This document shows, in pieces, positions 47,877-52,142 of a stretch of 52,142 bases of DNA (position 1 is its first letter; the number at the start of each line of letters is the position of its first letter). The DNA lies in contig JAKLDR010000020.1 of assembly GCA_022703445.1 (NCBI GenBank), forward strand, positions 1-52,142, read 5' to 3'. Under the pieces are notes generated by a model. It was not told the origin of the DNA. It worked only from the letters and a program-made list of their open reading frames with translations, and ran no database searches. The DNA is from Planctomycetota bacterium (lineage in GTDB: Bacteria > Planctomycetota > SZUA-567 > JAKLDR01). A program made the position numbers and the translations under genes.

Positions 47877-49802
47877 TCAGGCATTCGCCAGCTGCATCCG
47901 GGAAAGGAGCCGGTGGACCGCAGCCTCGTCCAGCGCCCGGCGGTTCTCGCCGAGCATCTTCAGGATGGACGGCTCCGTCTCCGGATCGATGAAGAACCGG
48001 TAGAAGCTCCCGCTCTGCCGGCCGTACCGTGCGGCGTAGCGCGGCTCGGCGGTCGCGAGGTCGAGGCCCAGCAGCACCGCCGGCGCGGAGTTGACCCGGG
48101 GACAAGCCCGCTCCTCCCCCTGCTGTTCCATGAGCAGGATCCGGCGGTAGAACGACACGTGCCGCGGATTGACCGTGATGAGCAGGTCGGTGGAGCCGGT
48201 CAGCCGGCGGGCGGTCAGATAGGCCAGTTTGAAGAGGTGCTTCATGATCTCCATGCCGCGGCACAGGTCGGGCTCGACGCTGGCCAGGCTGGTGATCTCG
48301 CAAGGGCGCCGGCCGCGCGCGCGCATGGCGGCCAGTTCCCCGCCGTAGAGCCCGTCGGCCGGCAGCCCCTGCGGAGAGTCGGGCACCAGTGTCAGGGTGG
48401 CCACCGGCTCGCCGGATCGCTCCACCAGGAGGGTGGTCGTTTCCGGCAGGACGTCGTGGGGGCCGTACCACAGCCTCCGGCTGTTGGGCCGGGCGTACTC
48501 CTTCTCCAGGTACTGGCGATAGACCAGCCCCCAGGCCTTCAGGCGGTCGGCGCCATCGGCGGCCACGCGGATCCGGTACTCGCCGGCGGCTCCGAAGCGG
48601 TAGCCGTGCACGTCGGTCATCACCTGCCGCCCGAGCGCCGCGAAGGCCTCGGTCAGGCGGCTCCTGCCGGCCGCGGGGGCCGGCAGCGCCGGTCCGGCCG
48701 GCTCCGCCCGCTTCCGCCCGCCGGCCAGGGCCAGCCGGGCGCGGGCAGCGAGCGCGAAGGCCCGGGCGATCAGCGAACCGGACATGCACTCCGGCCGCTG
48801 GTCGCACGCCGCGCAGAGATTGTCCGGCATGTGCTGCTCCTTGGCCTCGATCAGTCCGGCCAGGGAGTGGGTCAGCACCCCGCCCATGGGCCTGCGCACC
48901 GCCTGGTCGTTGCAGCAGATCGAGGCGCCGTCGGCGGCGATGAACAGCTGGCTGTTCCAGACGCAGGGGAACCGGAAGCTCCGGAGCAGGTCCAGGAACT
49001 CGCCGGGTCGCGGGAAGAAGCGCTTGAAGGACAGGCTCATGCGCACGGCCACGCCGTTGATCTCACGCCGGTCGTGGCGGGCAAACAGGTCGCGGAACAT
49101 GTCCACGCCGCCGCCCCGGCTGCGGACCAGGCCGGTGCGGTTGGCGGCCGCCGGGAAGAGCACCAGGTTCAGGGCGCCGAGCCCGGCGGCCCGGGCGCGG
49201 GCGGCGAGAAAATCCAGCGTCCTGGCGAAGTCGCGCCGGACGATCTCCCGCTCCGGCGGCGAGATGTGGAAGTGCAGCGCCCCCAGGCGGCCCCCGGCGG
49301 CCAGGCGCATGGCCGCCTCGATCCCGGGCGTGACCTGCCCGAGCAGTTCGGCGCCCCGCCTGGCGTCTCCGGTCATGATCGCCCCGTAGGCCTCCGGGTC
49401 GGGGGTGGGCAGGGAGACGATCAGCGTGATCCGGTTGCGGGCCAGGGCCTCGAGCACGCCGGGGGCGGCGAGCCTCGACCCGTTGGTGACCACGGACACC
49501 TCGGGGGCCGGCATCCCGGGGACGTCCCAGCTGGCGGCCATCCGCCCGAACATGTCCATGCGCCCGGCGAACTCCGGGTGGACCGTGGGCTCGCCGTCGC
49601 CGGCGTTGGCGACGTAGCGGATGCGTAGGCCCTGGATCGCGGCCTCCCGGATCCGCTCGATCAGCCGGGCGGTGATCTCCCGAGGCTGGTACTCCCGCGG
49701 CCCGCGGTAGCCGGGCTTGTTGACGCCGCACATCCGGCAGTTGTAGTTGCAGATGCCGTGCGCCAGGCTGTTGTTGATGGAAATCGGCCGCCTCGTCCTC
49801 AT
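47877..49802 (-). CDS. Radical SAM protein fused to a FeeM-like GNAT domain
   Basis: 641 residues. The N-terminal radical SAM domain has the cluster motif C18-x3-C22-x2-C25 (ICNYNCRMCG), then YVANAGDGEPTVHPEF and VVTNGSRL. A SPASM-like pair of Cys regions lies at about 300 (ICCNDQ) and 335 (LCAACDQRPEC). From about 395 the chain is a GNAT-type domain like FeeM N-acyl amino acid synthases: VYRQYLEKEY, DVLPETTTLLVERSGEPVAT, CEITSLASVEPDLCRGMEIM, LLITVNPRHVSFYRRILL. GGGAGG precedes the ATG, which overlaps the stop of the PP-loop gene (ATGA). Radical SAM plus acyltransferase in one chain suggests a small-molecule or peptide-modifying pathway; substrate unknown. Confidence 0.8.
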   Translation of the reverse strand: MRTRRPISINNSLAHGICNYNCRMCGVNKPGYRGPREYQPREITARLIERIREAAIQGLRIRYVANAGDGEPTVHPEFAGRMDMFGRMAASWDVPGMPAPEVSVVTNGSRLAAPGVLEALARNRITLIVSLPTPDPEAYGAIMTGDARRGAELLGQVTPGIEAAMRLAAGGRLGALHFHISPPEREIVRRDFARTLDFLAARARAAGLGALNLVLFPAAANRTGLVRSRGGGVDMFRDLFARHDRREINGVAVRMSLSFKRFFPRPGEFLDLLRSFRFPCVWNSQLFIAADGASICCNDQAVRRPMGGVLTHSLAGLIEAKEQHMPDNLCAACDQRPECMSGSLIARAFALAARARLALAGGRKRAEPAGPALPAPAAGRSRLTEAFAALGRQVMTDVHGYRFGAAGEYRIRVAADGADRLKAWGLVYRQYLEKEYARPNSRRLWYGPHDVLPETTTLLVERSGEPVATLTLVPDSPQGLPADGLYGGELAAMRARGRRPCEITSLASVEPDLCRGMEIMKHLFKLAYLTARRLTGSTDLLITVNPRHVSFYRRILLMEQQGEERACPRVNSAPAVLLGLDLATAEPRYAARYGRQSGSFYRFFIDPETEPSILKMLGENRRALDEAAVHRLLSRMQLANA

Positions 49803-50944
49803 ACGGCACCTCCCAGCTTCGGCTCGGCGGCCGCCGGAGCAGGCGGCGTCCCGTTGCGGAGACAGCGACAGGAGCCGCCGGCCTCCTCCGGGGACTCCTC
49901 GCGGCTGACAATGCGGAGATCGTCGGCCTCCAAGCCGAGGTGGCGCAGTGACCTGGTGACGTTCCGCCCCAGGAAGGCCCGGTGCCGGATCATCCAGTCG
50001 ACCACCGGCTGCATCATCCGCCAGTAGCTCCGGCTGGCCCGGCCCTCGCGGATCAGCCGCGCGAACTCCGGGGCGTACGGGTTGTAGCCCAGGTTGCGCA
50101 GGTCGGAGTACATGAGCAGCCAGTTCAGCCGGCAGTTGCTGTGGACCGGGCTGGCATGCTTCCGGTTGCGGATCAGGCCCAGTTCCACCACCGCCTTCAT
50201 GACCTCCTCCTGGCTGTAGTCCCAGGCGTGGAAGGGCGCGATGAAGCGCGGGAATCGCGTCCCCGCCGGATAGCGCTTCGGGTTCCAGAACCGCTCCAGC
50301 TCCCCGGCACCGAACAGCCCGCTGTCTCGCAGGACCGGTGGGGTCCAGTCGGTCTCGGCGATCATTTCCCGCGGGAACTCGTAGACCAGCCGTCCCGGCT
50401 CGGGCTGGCCCGGAGAGTAACCGGCGAAGACCAGGGGAATGCCTTCTCCGGTGGCCACCTGCAACGCGTAGCCCTCGGTCAGCGGCGCGCAGACGTAGCA
50501 CACCGTGCGCACCGCCCCGCGGGGTTCCTGGTGGGTGAGCAGGTGCCGGACCATCCGGCGGTAGAAGTCGGCCGGCGGAGTGTAAACCAGATGGTCGACA
50601 TCCAGCTTCGCCACCGTCCGGCGTATGTTACTCCAGGCCACCTCCGGCAAGTGGCCGCCCACGGTGAAGGCCAGGGCTCTGAGCCCGTGTTCCACCGTCA
50701 GCCGGTGGAGCAGATAGCAGCTATCCTTGCCGCCGCTGAGCGCCACCAGGCAGTCGTACCGTCCGCTGCTGCGGCTCAGGCAGGAAGCGATGGCCTCGGT
50801 CAGATCGGCTTTCTGCTCCGGGCGGTGATAGATGCCGCCGCCCTGGCTGGCGCCATCGCCTCCGCGGCAATGGGCACAAAGCCCGTTCGTGATGTCCGCC
50901 CCGGGAGCCCGGGAGGGAAGCAGGCAGGCGGAGCACTTCTTCAT
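49799..50944 (-). CDS. PP-loop ATPase, N-acetyl sugar amidotransferase-like
   Basis: 381 residues. A zinc ribbon opens the protein (C4, C7, C23, C26) as in WbpG/PseA-type amidotransferases. The ATP PP-loop SGGKDS is at 70-75 (CLVALSGGKDSCYLLHRL). Further features: AGYSPGQPEPGRLVYEF, FIAPFHAWDYSQEEVMKAVV, SPVHSNCRLNWLLMYSDL. Such enzymes adenylate a carbonyl and add ammonia or sulfur; tRNA thiolation enzymes are a related alternative. The start ATG 50944 is supported by GGAGG 8 nt upstream; an earlier ATG (50959) has poor spacing. Coupled to the radical SAM-FeeM gene, so the two should act in one pathway. Confidence 0.77.
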   Translation of the reverse strand: MKKCSACLLPSRAPGADITNGLCAHCRGGDGASQGGGIYHRPEQKADLTEAIASCLSRSSGRYDCLVALSGGKDSCYLLHRLTVEHGLRALAFTVGGHLPEVAWSNIRRTVAKLDVDHLVYTPPADFYRRMVRHLLTHQEPRGAVRTVCYVCAPLTEGYALQVATGEGIPLVFAGYSPGQPEPGRLVYEFPREMIAETDWTPPVLRDSGLFGAGELERFWNPKRYPAGTRFPRFIAPFHAWDYSQEEVMKAVVELGLIRNRKHASPVHSNCRLNWLLMYSDLRNLGYNPYAPEFARLIREGRASRSYWRMMQPVVDWMIRHRAFLGRNVTRSLRHLGLEADDLRIVSREESPEEAGGSCRCLRNGTPPAPAAAEPKLGGAV

Positions 50945-51134
50945 CTTGCGATCCTCCATGTCCTTCTCTGCGCTTGGAGATGTCAAAAGCAAGCCTCGCG
51001 CCACCGGCTGGCGGGTCGCAAGTGGCCGTTTGTGGGCTGATGAGCAAAGCAATGAAAGATCCACGCAAATAATAGGCTGGTTTTAGGGCGGTTACCGGCT
51101 TATATTATGGGCGTAATGGCGGGGAGGATGGCTA

Positions 51135-52142
51135 ATGGCGAAGCGGAAGAACAGGCATCCTGTCATCGAGCATTATCTGGCCGGGCAGAAGCTGCTGGCC
51201 ATCCTGCGCGGGCTCCCGGAGCCGGCCGAACCGGTGGTCCGCGCGCTGCGCCTGCTCATGGAGTCGCTGGAGAATCCCGCCGACCACGACGCTGCGCTGG
51301 AGGCCATCGGGGTCTCACAGGGCGTCGACCCCGCGGGGAGCGACTTGGACTTGGTCGTCCTCTGGTACGCGATGTGGGCCTTCATCTCCGTCAGGGAGGG
51401 CCGGCTCGCCGAGGCCGGGGCGCTTCACCGGCGGGCGCACGCCCTGGGCGATGGGGCGGTGATGCCGGACGTGATGCACACGCTGCTGTCCTCCGAGGGG
51501 GTTCTGGCCAGCATGCTCGGCGACAAGAACCGGCGCCTGGAGATCATCGCCAGGCAGCGGACGGCGCCCGGGGTTTCGCCGCACGTTCGCAAGCGGGCCT
51601 TCCTGGACTACGCGGTCTACATGGCCCAGCTCGGCCGCGGCGCGGAGGTCGAGACAGAGGTCGGCGCATACATCGACTCCGAAGGCAAAGCTGATGCCTT
51701 CAGCCGTAGCTGGATCGCCCTCTTCAGGCTGCTGATGATGGCCGAGGGGGGCGGCCCCGGCGAGACCGTTGGCCTCGCCACAGAGGCGGCCGCGGGCAGC
51801 GGCGACGTGCGCAGCGTCGCCCTGAACGCGCTGGCCGTCATCGACCTCATGCGCGGACGCTGGACCCCGCCGTTCACCGTCCCGGCCGGGGAGAACGCGC
51901 CCCCGGACTTCCCCTGCTGGGAGATGTCCACCTGGTGCCTGACGCAGCGTCGGGCCGAGGATGCCCTGGCCTGGGCGCGGGTGGCGGTTTCCCGCCAGCC
52001 GAACCTGCACAACGTGACCGGGTTCCGGTCCCTGACGCTGGTCCGGGCCGAGCTGGCCTGCGGCAACGGCGAGGCTGCTCGGCGCCTCATGGACCTACGC
52101 GGAGAGCACGGTTTCCGCCATTGCCTGGACGGGTTCTTCCTG
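51135..52142 (+). CDS. Helical-repeat (TPR-like) protein, cut by the window end
   Basis: The frame is open from ATG 51135 to the window end, 336 codons. The protein begins MAKRKNRHPVIEHYLAGQKL and is rich in amphipathic helix pairs such as WYAMWAFISVREGRLAEAGA and YAVYMAQLGRGAEVETEVGA, consistent with TPR-like repeats. GGGGAGG lies 7 nt upstream. The frame beginning at 51107 is out of phase. No DNA-binding or enzyme domain is visible in the part present. It is divergent from the PP-loop gene across a 190-bp AT-richer region (a possible -10 TATATT near 51101), so co-regulation is possible. Confidence 0.6.
   Translation, partial: MAKRKNRHPVIEHYLAGQKLLAILRGLPEPAEPVVRALRLLMESLENPADHDAALEAIGVSQGVDPAGSDLDLVVLWYAMWAFISVREGRLAEAGALHRRAHALGDGAVMPDVMHTLLSSEGVLASMLGDKNRRLEIIARQRTAPGVSPHVRKRAFLDYAVYMAQLGRGAEVETEVGAYIDSEGKADAFSRSWIALFRLLMMAEGGGPGETVGLATEAAAGSGDVRSVALNALAVIDLMRGRWTPPFTVPAGENAPPDFPCWEMSTWCLTQRRAEDALAWARVAVSRQPNLHNVTGFRSLTLVRAELACGNGEAARRLMDLRGEHGFRHCLDGFFL

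Noticed and set aside
51107..51694. 195-codon frame starting at 51107
   Set aside because: It is out of phase with the GGGGAGG-ATG at 51135, has Arg/Gly/Ala-rich shadow composition, and ends inside the longer frame that has helical-repeat character.
1..52142. tRNA, rRNA or riboswitch genes
   Set aside because: Intergenic gaps are all below 300 bp and, by eye, none folds as a cloverleaf or shows a familiar riboswitch core; a covariance search could change this.

Overview
The window is a high-GC, gene-dense bacterial chromosome segment. The gene content suggests a PVC-type bacterium (Planctomycetota or Lentisphaerota relative) or a similar uncultured lineage. The pointers are polysaccharide-lyase families typical of those groups (a DUF4962/heparinase protein and a PcRGLX/YetA-like protein), a URO-D-like enzyme beside a sugar regulator, a divergent pseudopilin cluster and many secreted kelch-like proteins. 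The taxonomic call is an inference; there is no rRNA or tRNA gene in the window.

Layout. 1-5.5 kb: a three-gene redox operon (NuoF-GltD fusion, HoxU/NuoG-like ferredoxin, archaeal-type glutamate synthase domain). 5.6-13.5 kb, minus strand: dapB, a 53-residue zinc-ribbon ORF, hisA, a membrane-protein gene interrupted by one in-frame TGA, mnmG and an intracellular heparinase-like lyase. 13.7-29.0 kb, plus strand: a YdjM-like membrane protein, folD, then a pilus or secretion-type operon (PilM-PilN fusion, PilO-like, small anchored protein, TPR protein, and pseudopilins of GspG, H, K, J and I type). 29.2-31.9 kb: three lower-GC orphan genes (lipoprotein, HEPN-like, HEAT-repeat), each preceded by a copy of the same roughly 45-bp repeat. 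31.9-40.7 kb, minus strand: a GntR/LacI-type regulator, a DegT-like PLP enzyme and four secreted kelch-like proteins, apparently one operon. 40.8-44.5 kb: a URO-D-like protein and, divergently, a secreted PcRGLX/YetA-like lyase. 44.6-47.8 kb: the Ric (YtfE/ScdA) iron-sulfur repair protein, a DUF6448 protein, a truncated hemerythrin, a nuclease-like gene with a possible frameshift, an FN3 remnant and a lipoprotein. 47.9-50.9 kb: a PP-loop ATPase translationally coupled to a radical SAM-FeeM-like fusion. 51.1 kb to the end: a divergent helical-repeat gene cut by the window edge.

The most notable pattern is in the pseudopilin operon. Four prepilin genes (G, H, J, I types) each carry, between start codon and prepilin-peptidase site, a 94-104 bp element made of two arms of 7-bp tandem units in inverted orientation. 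Each element is read in frame as part of the cleaved leader. Since 7 is not a multiple of 3, gain or loss of one unit would shift the frame, so these genes look like candidate phase-variable loci. A related inverted element with 9-10-bp units lies at 6660-6775. The GspK-type protein is also very large (1479 aa) and contains several copies of a short module resembling repeats of phage structural proteins; one more copy is in the GspJ-type protein.
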